Shown piece after piece: positions 1-5,809 of a stretch of 23,021 nucleotides of DNA (position 1 is the stretch's first letter; each line of letters starts with the position of its first letter). The notes under the pieces are model-generated. The model ran no database searches and was not told where the DNA came from. It saw only the letters and a program-made list of their open reading frames with translations. Origin of the DNA: a virus; the IMG/VR virus record IMGVR_UViG_3300024262_000257, positions 1-23,021 of that record. One strand, given 5' to 3'. The translations under genes were made by a program, and so were the position numbers.

Positions 1-1
1 T

Positions 2-274
2 GGGCGAGCCATGGGGTTGTTTCAGATACACGACGCCGCAGTTATTGATTCGGGTTTTGTTTTAGAGTCAAGAGAGGAATTGCTATACGAAAGAACTAAC
101 ACGCTAGTGGCCATTTATTATCTATATGGAAGATACAAGAAAACTAAAAATAAATGGTGCGCAGTATCGGCTTTTAATAGGGGGCTTGGCAATTTGACGA
201 GTTATTCGATTAGAAAGAGTTGTCGAGATCACGAATATGTAATGAAAGTTAAAAAAGCTATGGGAGGCTTATGA
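2..274 (+). CDS. Lysozyme-like lytic transglycosylase, C-terminal part (cut by window edge)
   Basis: The frame is open from the left edge, so the first part of the gene lies outside the window. The visible part starts with RAMGLFQIH, which matches the 'G-A-x-G-L-M/F-Q-I' motif of SLT-type (goose-lysozyme-like) transglycosylases. Further on, VSAFNRGLGN matches the 'A-x-A-Y/F-N-x-G' motif that ends the fold. The catalytic Glu of this family lies about 25-30 residues before the GLFQI motif and is therefore not visible. The enzyme would cleave glycan strands of peptidoglycan, either as a virion-borne wall-opening enzyme or as an endolysin. Its stop overlaps the next start in an ATGA, so it leads a translationally coupled group of small genes. 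The internal ATG at 11 is very unlikely to be the real start because the motif is already under way there. Confidence 0.8.
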   Translation, partial: GRAMGLFQIHDAAVIDSGFVLESREELLYERTNTLVAIYYLYGRYKKTKNKWCAVSAFNRGLGNLTSYSIRKSCRDHEYVMKVKKAMGGL

Positions 275-483
275 TTGGATTAGTTGAAACCAGAGTCGAA
301 GAACTTGAAACATTGTTTAAAGAGTTGTCGAGGGCCGAAAAATTAGGCGATAAAGAGCTATTCAAGCAGGCCAAACTGGCATTAAAAAACACGACGGTTG
401 CCAAGCGCAACTTAATCACCGGGCTTAAGATCCTTGTAACTTGCGGAAAAAGAGACGCTAAGGAACTGGAGAAATGGCGATGA
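271..483 (+). CDS. Small charged helical protein, unknown function
   Basis: This 70-residue protein begins at an ATGA overlap with the transglycosylase gene, next to a GGGAGG-like ribosome site. It is rich in Lys, Glu and Leu, with heptad-like spacing in residues 5-45 that predicts one or two long helices, probably a coiled coil. There is no signal peptide and no cysteine-based motif; the single Cys is near residue 58. I do not recognise the family. Its position between a wall-degrading enzyme and a lipoprotein suggests a lysis or entry accessory role, but this is inference from location only. Confidence 0.6.
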   Translation: MIGLVETRVEELETLFKELSRAEKLGDKELFKQAKLALKNTTVAKRNLITGLKILVTCGKRDAKELEKWR

Positions 484-677
484 GCAAAAGTATAATATTT
501 GGGTGCGCGGTTCTATACGTAGTTGTACAACTTTCCTCATGCGTTACGCAGCCTAAAAACAACTATAAACCAACCAATGCAGACAAGATTATCAATTGTA
601 TAAAGAAGATGGGCGAAGATAGAAGTCTAATAGGTAGGCATAAAATTTGTGCTGAGATATACAAACAAAAGGATTGA
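480..677 (+). CDS. Small lipoprotein with lipobox
   Basis: The N-terminus has a short basic start, a hydrophobic stretch (IIFGCAVLYVVVQ) and then LSSC, a good lipobox (L-S-S-C) with the lipidated Cys near residue 21. The mature protein is only about 45 residues and contains two further cysteines (N-C-I-K-K and K-I-C-A-E). I chose the ATG at 480 rather than 474: GGAG at 468-471 is 8 nt before 480 but only 2 nt before 474, and 480 forms an ATGA overlap with the previous gene. It could act as an outer-membrane lysis protein (o-spanin-like), a superinfection-exclusion lipoprotein, or a cofactor of the upstream transglycosylase. It is not proline-rich as lambda Rz1 is, so the spanin reading is weak. 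Confidence 0.65.
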   Translation: MSKSIIFGCAVLYVVVQLSSCVTQPKNNYKPTNADKIINCIKKMGEDRSLIGRHKICAEIYKQKD

Positions 678-679
678 TT

Positions 680-946
680 GTGGAATGGAAAAACAAATAC
701 AAGGTGCCGGACCATGTGATTGAATATCTGGTAAAAGACAGGGGCTTAAGTGTGGGGGAAGTGGCAACGGTTGCCATGATGCCATTCTTCGAGGATTTGT
801 ACGGATGCCCGGATTCGATAGCTAGCGCGTGTGTCCAAGAAAAGTATTCTGAGGAAATGATCATGAGTATGGCAGGACTGGCAGTGGACAGATATTTAAG
901 GCGTGAAAAGGGAATAATAACAGGTGCAGGCGAGCAATACTGCTAA
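680..946 (+). CDS. Unknown small acidic protein
   Basis: This is an 88-residue protein with a GTG start at 680. The AAAGG at 668-672 lies about 7 nt upstream of it and only about 2 nt from the alternative TTG at 674, which overlaps the previous stop. The sequence is a mixed helical protein with a methionine-rich middle (VAMMPFF, MIMSMAG) and ends in Tyr-Cys. There is no signal peptide or known motif, and I do not recognise it. It is the last gene before a hairpin terminator, so genes 1 to 4 of the window appear to form one transcription unit. Confidence 0.55.
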   Translation: MEWKNKYKVPDHVIEYLVKDRGLSVGEVATVAMMPFFEDLYGCPDSIASACVQEKYSEEMIMSMAGLAVDRYLRREKGIITGAGEQYC

Positions 947-969
947 CGATTAGAGTCGGCTTGTATCAG

Positions 970-1008
970 GGGTCATAGTTAATTCCAAGGTGCTATGGCC
1001 CTATTTTT
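970..1008 (+). terminator. Probable Rho-independent terminator
   Basis: GGGTCATAG (970-978) pairs with CTATGGCCC (993-1001) over 9 bp including one G-U pair. The loop is 14 nt and the stem is followed by a short T-run (TATTTTT). It lies 24 nt after the stop at 946 and just before the ribosome site of the next ORF. The large loop and modest T-run make it a medium-strength terminator or attenuator. Confidence 0.55.
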
Positions 1009-1018
1009 AGGAGAGACT

Positions 1019-1045
1019 ATGAAAGCAATCCAAGAACTAAAATGA
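1019..1045 (+). CDS. Eight-codon ORF coupled to the next gene
   Basis: AGGAGA at 1009-1014 is a strong ribosome site 4-5 nt before an ATG at 1019. The reading frame encodes MKAIQELK and stops in a TGA that overlaps the ATG of the following gene (ATGA at 1042). The downstream gene has no good ribosome site of its own, so translation of this leader probably delivers ribosomes to it. It may also be the scar of a deleted gene. See findings. Confidence 0.4.
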   Translation: MKAIQELK

Positions 1046-1230
1046 GTGAGCACCCATCGTTAACAAAGATTAAGAACCACCCGTCAAGCGTTTGTCGAGA
1101 TTGTGTCAATTTACGAAAAGATTGTGGCATTGTTTCGTCAAGAACAATACAAAAAGGCAAGGCCAAGGATAGAATGGGGCAGAGAGATTACGTGATGAGT
1201 TGCGCGGAATACGATAAATTGGTATTATAA
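1042..1230 (+). CDS. Small four-cysteine (zinc-ribbon-like) protein
   Basis: This 62-residue basic protein has cysteines at 18, 21, 28 and 54 (C-R-D-C, then C-G-I, then S-C-A-E-Y). One CxxC pair plus two later cysteines is enough to hold a structural zinc ion. Such proteins are common in phage accessory regions, usually without known function, and some bind nucleic acid. Its start is an ATGA overlap with an eight-codon ORF. The next 190 bases carry no gene, so it ends its unit. Confidence 0.55.
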   Translation: MSEHPSLTKIKNHPSSVCRDCVNLRKDCGIVSSRTIQKGKAKDRMGQRDYVMSCAEYDKLVL

Positions 1231-1287
1231 GAAAAACATTTAAAATTGTTTCTCTGGTGCTCATGGAAGAGCGGTCAGAGTTTTATA

Positions 1288-1334
1288 CATTATAATGAAT
1301 GTTTTGTGAAAAATTGTGCATGATAATGAACGTT
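1288..1334 (+). repeat. Near-identical 16-nt direct repeats, operator-like
   Basis: Copy 1 at 1288-1303 and copy 2 at 1319-1334 match at 14 of 16 bases (CAT-T/G-ATAATGAA-T/C-GTT). Their starts are 31 nt apart, about three helical turns, so bound proteins would sit on the same face of the DNA. Copy 1 also contains the perfect 10-nt palindrome CATTATAATG. They lie 32-78 nt upstream of an extended -10 box, which suits a regulator or activator site. The regulator is not in the window. Confidence 0.4.
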
Positions 1335-1344
1335 ATGCGTTGCG

Positions 1345-1380
1345 CTTTAGCGAAATTCGGATATGTGCTATCATAGACTA
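1345..1380 (+). promoter_or_regulatory. Probable extended -10 promoter for the metallophosphoesterase gene
   Basis: TGCTATCAT at 1366-1374 is a full extended -10 (TGn plus TATCAT, five of six to consensus). The region 1345-1350 at 18 nt distance is a poor -35, as is normal for extended -10 promoters. Transcription would start near 1381. The 1231-1420 stretch holds no gene that I can see apart from this promoter and the direct repeats. Confidence 0.45.
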
Positions 1381-1420
1381 GTGCGACAAACTCTCAGAGA
1401 TACCAGGACGGAATAATAGA

Positions 1421-2113
1421 ATACTTTGTTTTGGAGATTGCCACTTCCCCTATGGGCACGTTGACACATTAGAATTTCTCACCCGAATTAAAGAACTATA
1501 TCAACCTACGCGCGTAGTTCACCTTGGTGACGAGGTAGATAATCACTGTATATCATTCCACGCAACTGATAATGACCTGCCTTATTCAGCTTCTACCGAA
1601 TTAGAAACGGCAAAGCGGCATATGATGGGCCTATACGAATTGTTTCCTGTTTGCGACGTACTGCATTCAAACCACGGAAGCCTGGCATTGAGAAGAGCGA
1701 AGGTTGAGGGCATTCCGATGCAATATATTAGGGATAACAAAGAAGTCCTTGATGCTCCCGATGGATGGAAATGGCACTTCGAATTAGTTGTTAATTTACC
1801 GAACGGATTAAAGTGCATGTTCGTACATCAACTATCAGCGAACGTGTTGCAGGCTGCGAAGGACAAAGAAATGAGTTTAGTCGAAGGTCATCACCACTCA
1901 AAACAGGTTATTCATTATTGGGGAGCAGAAAAAAATCCAAACTTCGCAGTTATCCCAGGATGTTTAATTGACAACAAATCGCTTGCCTATGCTTATAACA
2001 AAACGCAGTCAAAGTCTCCAAGGCTTGGCGCAATGATGATACTCAATGGCGATCCAATTATAATACCAATGCGACTTAGCAAAAATGGTAGATGGGTAGG
2101 CAGGAAAAGATGA
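1421..2113 (+). CDS. Calcineurin-like metallophosphoesterase with no canonical start codon
   Basis: The frame encodes all the metal-binding motifs of the calcineurin-type phosphoesterase fold in order. Counted from ATA at 1421 they are GDCH (D6, H8), LGDEVDN (D37), SNHG (N84, H85), FVHQ (H136) and GHHH (H157-H159). Such enzymes hydrolyse phosphomonoesters or phosphodiesters (nucleotides, nucleic acid ends, phosphoproteins) with two metal ions in the cytoplasm. The true substrate cannot be told. The first ATG in frame, at 1622, would remove D6, H8 and D37 and cannot give an active enzyme. Upstream there is no ATG, GTG or TTG before the in-frame TAG at 1379. I therefore mark ATA at 1421, with GGACGG 9 nt upstream, as the likeliest start. 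A lost start codon, a sequencing error or a frameshift are alternatives. Confidence 0.75.
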   Translation: MLCFGDCHFPYGHVDTLEFLTRIKELYQPTRVVHLGDEVDNHCISFHATDNDLPYSASTELETAKRHMMGLYELFPVCDVLHSNHGSLALRRAKVEGIPMQYIRDNKEVLDAPDGWKWHFELVVNLPNGLKCMFVHQLSANVLQAAKDKEMSLVEGHHHSKQVIHYWGAEKNPNFAVIPGCLIDNKSLAYAYNKTQSKSPRLGAMMILNGDPIIIPMRLSKNGRWVGRKR

Positions 2114-2367
2114 GAAAGAAAAGGTGGAATGTTTCAGAATTGTACTTGATCCGCTTTATGGATCATTCGACATGCAGCGACAAACCGATCATATTTGATA
2201 TAGTTGGTTATCTTGTAGAAAATAAATCAAAGTATATAGTTTTATCGAATTGGAAAGCTACCGAGGATTGGTTATCTCACATAGAGAAAGATGTGATTGT
2301 AAAAAGCACGATAATTAGTATTGAAAATCTTAGCGTTTCTTCCCGTTGCTCTTGTACTTCTTCTTGA
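2110..2367 (+). CDS. Small hypothetical protein
   Basis: This protein of about 85 residues starts at an ATGA overlap with the phosphoesterase gene, with AGGA 4 nt upstream. It has a basic start (MRKKRW), then alternating strands and helices (LYLIRFMDH, IIFDIVGYLV, YIVLSNW). There is no signal peptide or recognised motif. Coupling to the phosphoesterase suggests a joint role. The last 38 bases overlap the end of a minus-strand gene coming the other way, and the C-terminal residues (SSRCSCTSS) look like low-complexity readout of that antisense overlap. Confidence 0.55.
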   Translation: MRKKRWNVSELYLIRFMDHSTCSDKPIIFDIVGYLVENKSKYIVLSNWKATEDWLSHIEKDVIVKSTIISIENLSVSSRCSCTSS

Positions 2368-2632
2368 CCCAATTATAAATAGACCGATGCCATTTGGCTA
2401 GCTCGCCCCATTCTTTAGGCTTGAACCCGACTAGTTTTTCGCAGTATTCAATTGGATGAATTATGTTTTCTGAAATTGCACCCGATGATTCTTTTTTTAT
2501 TTCGTACATATGACAAATACAAGCTTGATGTTCTACAGATACAATGCATCTTTCTTGCGGCGCTATCGTTGGGAACGCGCAGCTATGGGAGATCAGCAAA
2601 AGCACTATCAATGTCAGCAAGTGACGTAGCAT
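2330..2632 (-). CDS. Secreted or lipoprotein-like lysis-region protein (possible o-spanin)
   Basis: This 100-residue protein starts with a clear export signal: MLRH, then a hydrophobic run (LLTLIVLLLI) and SHSC at 15-18, a degenerate lipobox because His precedes Ser-Cys. The mature part has four more cysteines (C29, C38, C40, C63) and a very basic C-terminus. The start is well supported: AAGGAG at 2640-2645 lies 7-8 nt upstream, inside the preceding gene. It overlaps that gene by 50 nt in another frame. An overlapping pair made of a membrane protein and a small exported protein at the end of the lysis genes resembles Rz/Rz1 spanins, but the weak lipobox and lack of proline-rich sequence leave this open. 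Confidence 0.6.
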   Translation of the reverse strand: MLRHLLTLIVLLLISHSCAFPTIAPQERCIVSVEHQACICHMYEIKKESSGAISENIIHPIEYCEKLVGFKPKEWGELAKWHRSIYNWVKKKYKSNGKKR

Positions 2633-2876
2633 TTTCGAGCTCCTTAACTTTTTTATCTATCTCTATTTTTTCGAATATAAGTTTGCCCTCTCCGACAAGA
2701 TCTTCGATTGCGGGCCATATAAAATATTTAATTGCTATTTTGATTAGAAAAGAAACTAGCCAGCCAAGCGGTCCAGCAAGAGAGCCTAGCTTAACCAATG
2801 CAAACTCTATCGCTCTCTTGGTAATTACGTCAAGAGTTATCGATTCGCCAATGTCAAGCAGGCCCTGTAGGTTCAC
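2583..2876 (-). CDS. Membrane protein of lysis region (holin- or i-spanin-like)
   Basis: This 97-residue protein has a GTG start that shares its G with the TAG stop of the gene before it (TAGTG), so translation is probably coupled. Residues about 26-56 (FALVKLGSLAGPLGWLVSFL and the following IKIAIKYFIW) form one or two membrane segments. Residues 58-90 form a charged helix (KIEIDKKVKELENA). That layout fits a holin, an i-spanin or an anti-holin. I do not recognise the exact family. Its 3' end overlaps the next gene by 50 nt. Confidence 0.6.
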   Translation of the reverse strand: MNLQGLLDIGESITLDVITKRAIEFALVKLGSLAGPLGWLVSFLIKIAIKYFIWPAIEDLVGEGKLIFEKIEIDKKVKELENATSLADIDSAFADLP

Positions 2877-3019
2877 TACTTGTTAGAGATAGCGTTCTTA
2901 ACCATTCCCATAACCTTGATGATCATGTCGAATACGCCGTTACTTTTCACTGAAGGGATAAGTGCCAGCCCTTCCGAAATCCCCAACAAGCAAGTTAAAA
3001 TAATTAAAAGTGTTTCCAT
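2876..3019 (-). CDS. 47-residue single-pass membrane protein
   Basis: The ATG at 3019 is preceded by AGGAGA (3025-3030) at 5-6 nt, a strong ribosome site. The protein starts METLLIILTCLLGISEGLAL, one membrane segment with Nout or Nin topology unclear. It is followed by an amphipathic basic tail that ends in SNK. The stop TAG shares one base with the GTG start of the next gene. Size, membrane segment and place directly after the peptidase gene suggest a holin or antiholin-type part of the lysis cassette. A promoter candidate lies 34 nt upstream. Confidence 0.65.
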   Translation of the reverse strand: METLLIILTCLLGISEGLALIPSVKSNGVFDMIIKVMGMVKNAISNK

Positions 3020-3052
3020 TAAGTTCTCCTGGAGTTGTTACTAGTAGATTAA

Positions 3053-3081
3053 ATTCTATTATGGATAAGGCCTTAAGGCAA
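3053..3081 (-). promoter_or_regulatory. Probable sigma70-type promoter with palindrome at the -35
   Basis: On the minus strand TTGCCT (3081-3076) and TAGAAT (3058-3053) are separated by exactly 17 nt. The -10 matches five of six consensus bases and the -35 four of six. The perfect palindrome GCCTTAAGGC (3070-3079) overlaps the -35 and could be an operator. It would drive the 47-aa, 97-aa and 100-aa membrane or secreted proteins independently of the long structural transcript. Confidence 0.5.
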
Positions 3082-3083
3082 GA

Positions 3084-3461
3084 CTAGTCGCGAATGTATA
3101 TATCACAATGCACAACGTGACAGTTCTCATAAGCAAAGGTAAACTCAAATATCTCTTCGCACGAATACTGAAACCAAGTCCAGTCAACATGCGTCGGGCA
3201 AACCAAGTCTAATGCCATTCCTATCATGTGCGTTGATTGCTTCGCGCCCTGTACATCAAAATTATGCAAGCAGCAGCGATGCCCAGAGTTTATTTGTATA
3301 GCTTCGCCCCAAATTAGCCTTAAAATTTCGAATTTCTCAAGCAATTCAGTATCATAAAATAAAGCCTTACATCTTGGGTCGCCGCAATTACATTCTATTT
3401 CATAGCTTTTAACATGAGCACTTAACTGAACATCGAGTCCTTTCTTCATTCGCTTTAGCAC
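3084..3461 (-). CDS. M15-family peptidase (endolysin)
   Basis: This 125-residue protein matches the M15_3 type (D-Ala-D-Ala carboxypeptidase or L-Ala-D-Glu endopeptidase). SGHRCCLHN at 59-67 corresponds to the 'SGYRs-x2-hN' motif, STHMIGMALD at 76-85 supplies zinc ligands H78 and D85, and VVHCD at 116-120 supplies the third ligand, H118. A cysteine cluster (CNCGDPRC, 24-31) matches the 'C-x-CG-x-C' entry often seen at the N-terminus of the family. It would cut peptide stems of peptidoglycan at lysis. I chose GTG at 3461: GGAGG at 3467-3471 is 5 nt upstream, while the TTG at 3473 overlaps that site and the ATG at 3449 is too far. The gene overlaps its neighbour by 7 nt. No signal peptide is present, so it needs a holin. 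Confidence 0.85.
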   Translation of the reverse strand: MLKRMKKGLDVQLSAHVKSYEIECNCGDPRCKALFYDTELLEKFEILRLIWGEAIQINSGHRCCLHNFDVQGAKQSTHMIGMALDLVCPTHVDWTWFQYSCEEIFEFTFAYENCHVVHCDIYIRD

Positions 3462-3664
3462 GATTGCCTCCAATCTAAGAGTAGCTTATAAATGGCGTCA
3501 ACTTTTCGCTCTACTCTGTCATCTGTTTTATCTTGGTAATCGTTGCGTTCATGCAATTCGATAATGTTTTCCCTAAGATCACTCATTTCTGACTGCGTCG
3601 GGATAAATGAAGAGGCTATCCACGCGAGGATAACAACTATTAGTCCTGTTATTACTGCTTTCAT
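3455..3664 (-). CDS. Small membrane protein with coiled coil (holin- or i-spanin-like)
   Basis: This 69-residue protein has one N-terminal membrane segment at about 4-21 (VITGLIVVILAWIASSF). A charged helix with heptad spacing follows at 26-65 (SDLRENIIELHERNDYQDK and further). This N-in, single-pass plus coiled-coil layout is typical of i-spanins and of some small phage holins. It lies directly between the tail fibre gene and the M15 peptidase and overlaps the latter. The ribosome site of the peptidase gene lies within its last codons, so the two are expressed together. Confidence 0.6.
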   Translation of the reverse strand: MKAVITGLIVVILAWIASSFIPTQSEMSDLRENIIELHERNDYQDKTDDRVERKVDAIYKLLLDWRQSC

Positions 3665-3665
3665 G

Positions 3666-5798
3666 TTATTCCCAGGTAAGTTTAGTTATTTTAACTTGTG
3701 CGAAAATCTGGTCATTCCCAAAAGAGTTACCCGATCCAAACCCGTTTGTTGCCTGAGTTGTTTGTCCATAGTGCTCTATTCGATAAGTCGTAGCTTCTGA
3801 AATATCTATAGTTGTTTCAATGCATGAGCTTATTGAACTTAGATCAGCCCCGGCATATTCGCTAGTTCCATAAGTAATGGCTGCGCTGCCTGAAACGCTA
3901 TACAAGCGTGATTGATGACCATCAACGTCGAGCGCAGGGGATTTTGCCGATATCTCATACTTCCCAGCAGGTAAGGTAAATTGATTTGTCGCTAGCGAGC
4001 ACCAAGAAATGTCTCCCTCTAATGTATTTAAATCTCTAGTTTGCCACGCGCCACTTGTGAAAGTTCCACCAGCAGTTCCACTAGCTTTCACGTCTTTTAT
4101 ATAACAAGTTTGTGTCAATGGAGTAACTGCATATGCACTAGGGTTTTTGTAGTCTGTGCCTTGTCGCTGAGCCATAATGAAAAAGTCTTCATCTCGCGCA
4201 GCGTTCGACCCATCAAAAATTCTAATGGACACACTAGACGTCGACACAGAGTTAACATTCAGAATCCTGACATGATTGGACGCGTCAGACACATTTCCAA
4301 CCACGGACGGTGCGACAGAAAAGAGCCCTGTAACAAAGTTTATGGTGTAGTCTCCCACTCCGTTGTCAGTAATGCTGGCTATAAAATCAATAGACGACTG
4401 CTCGACTGATGGTGTGCCGCCGCTAGCTGAGATGTTTGCGCTGAACGTGTTCTCTGTTCCGGTAGATGAGTGAACTACTGCGGCTGTTTCTGATGTCGCA
4501 GATATAGATACATGGTGCGTGTCCGTAGAAGATAATGCCCCGCCATCGAAATGTGGACGTAAAACATCAGCAGCACTCATTTTTATACTCACTGACACAT
4601 CATCAAAATATCCTGCTGCCGAAGTTGTCCCAATAACTAATCTGTCTGCTACCGTTAAGCTAGAAATACCTGTGGTTAACTCAGTGCTGTTTAGCGATAT
4701 CCCAACATTCCCAGCGGCTCCAAATGCTCCAGTCACGCCTAAATACACGACACATTCTTTATTAGCGGTAATGCTTAGTCCATTAACTGCGCTGTTTGCT
4801 ATTGTTATTATGCTTCCGGTGTCGTTTGAAACTTCATTCGAATAATATGGTATTTTATTGTTAGTTGAACCGTATCCAGTGACTGTGTTAAATATCGCAC
4901 CCTCTTGATCTAGTAAATTCTGATAAGTAAACGGATCATCGCTGAATTCAATATCGTCGAAAACGAACAGCTTCCCGTTATTGGCAACGTCAATCGTCGC
5001 TCTAAACTGAATCTCTTCGCAACTTGTCGGAATATATGGAACTATCGAGCCAGTAGTTGATACTGATGCAGCGTCTAAAGACAATGTTTCTAGTGTTGCC
5101 GAGTTTGTGACATCGTAAATTGATACTGAAATGTCATCGTCATCGCCATCATAAAGATACGGGAAATTAATTCCGCTAGTTTTTCCTCTTGACCTTAATG
5201 GTACCTCTACGTTTGGTGAAATTATAAACTCAGTACCAGCACTCGTGGCGTTCGTTAGCTCATAAGAACTATCGCCTGCCAAGGGGTCGGCTGAGTCTAA
5301 TCCCATTGATGCGTTACTTAAATTTGTTGTATTCCACTCAGCGACTAAATTACTTTCAGGCTTTATTAATGCATAAATTGATGCTGATCCGGCACCACCG
5401 CTGCCACCTGTTGAATCAAATGCGCTTGATACTATCACCCAATTGTCATTTGTAGCGTCGCCAACTACTGCTATTGCCTCATCAACGTTTGAAAATGCGT
5501 AGCTCGCATCACCATCTATTGTGTCCGACCCATCGGGATTGACGGTCACGCCGTTGGTTAAATCGGTTGCTTTTAAGATGTAATATTTCTTATCGTTATC
5601 AGCCAACGCTGGTAGATCAAGATCAACCGCCCCGCTTAGTGACGATGCGCTTATTACATTAGCATCAGTGCCGAGTGTTTTGTCGGCAGTTACCGAAAGA
5701 GGCGTTAGGACCAAGTCGTTATCGATTAAAGTTTTGATTGAGTTAAACCATGGCGCAGTAATTGTCTGACCATTTGTTCTTGTAGATAATACGCTCAT
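3666..5798 (-). CDS. Tail fibre or receptor-binding protein with jelly-roll C-terminal domain
   Basis: The 710-residue protein begins MSVLSTRTNGQTITAPWFN, a start found on many phage tail-tip proteins and thought to anchor them. Residues about 130-305 look like a carbohydrate-binding β-sandwich (SAGTEFIISPNVEVPLR, with a DGDDDD stretch). Further β-rich domains follow, and the last ~140 residues form a module with TFTSGAWQTRDLNT, FTLPAGKYEIS, HQSRLY and GTSEYAG. That module is a widespread C1q/TNF-like jelly-roll in phage receptor-binding proteins. It is almost free of long helices, as expected for a trimeric fibre. The upstream AAAGGA gives a normal start. It follows the glycine-rich tip protein and precedes the lysis genes. 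Confidence 0.8.
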   Translation of the reverse strand: MSVLSTRTNGQTITAPWFNSIKTLIDNDLVLTPLSVTADKTLGTDANVISASSLSGAVDLDLPALADNDKKYYILKATDLTNGVTVNPDGSDTIDGDASYAFSNVDEAIAVVGDATNDNWVIVSSAFDSTGGSGGAGSASIYALIKPESNLVAEWNTTNLSNASMGLDSADPLAGDSSYELTNATSAGTEFIISPNVEVPLRSRGKTSGINFPYLYDGDDDDISVSIYDVTNSATLETLSLDAASVSTTGSIVPYIPTSCEEIQFRATIDVANNGKLFVFDDIEFSDDPFTYQNLLDQEGAIFNTVTGYGSTNNKIPYYSNEVSNDTGSIITIANSAVNGLSITANKECVVYLGVTGAFGAAGNVGISLNSTELTTGISSLTVADRLVIGTTSAAGYFDDVSVSIKMSAADVLRPHFDGGALSSTDTHHVSISATSETAAVVHSSTGTENTFSANISASGGTPSVEQSSIDFIASITDNGVGDYTINFVTGLFSVAPSVVGNVSDASNHVRILNVNSVSTSSVSIRIFDGSNAARDEDFFIMAQRQGTDYKNPSAYAVTPLTQTCYIKDVKASGTAGGTFTSGAWQTRDLNTLEGDISWCSLATNQFTLPAGKYEISAKSPALDVDGHQSRLYSVSGSAAITYGTSEYAGADLSSISSCIETTIDISEATTYRIEHYGQTTQATNGFGSGNSFGNDQIFAQVKITKLTWE

Positions 5799-5809
5799 TA
5801 TAAGTCCTT

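Noticed and set aside
1291-1296. TATAAT as a promoter -10
   Set aside because: No -35 at 15-19 nt and no TGn extension; it is better explained as part of the direct repeat.
1231-1380. Group I intron or RNA gene in the gap before the phosphoesterase
   Set aside because: No conserved intron core or stable long fold is visible; only repeats and a promoter-like site.
1379-1381. Reassigned TAG stop that would extend the metallophosphoesterase upstream
   Set aside because: TAG ends other genes here (for example at 3084, 2876 and 16795) at sensible places, and the extension gives no start with a good ribosome site.
1381-1416. GTG at 1381 as a leaderless start joined to the phosphoesterase by frameshift
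   Set aside because: This frame stops after 11 codons and no clear slippery sequence precedes the stop.
1622-2113. ATG at 1622 as the start of the metallophosphoesterase
   Set aside because: It would remove the GDCH and GDEVDN metal-binding motifs, which are intact and in frame upstream.
2452-2886. 144-residue plus-strand frame opposite the lysis genes
   Set aside because: The minus-strand genes here have ribosome sites, coupled starts and coherent membrane or signal segments, and the plus frame has none.
4041-4845. Plus-strand open frames inside the tail fibre gene
   Set aside because: Antisense shadows with no ribosome sites or recognisable domains.
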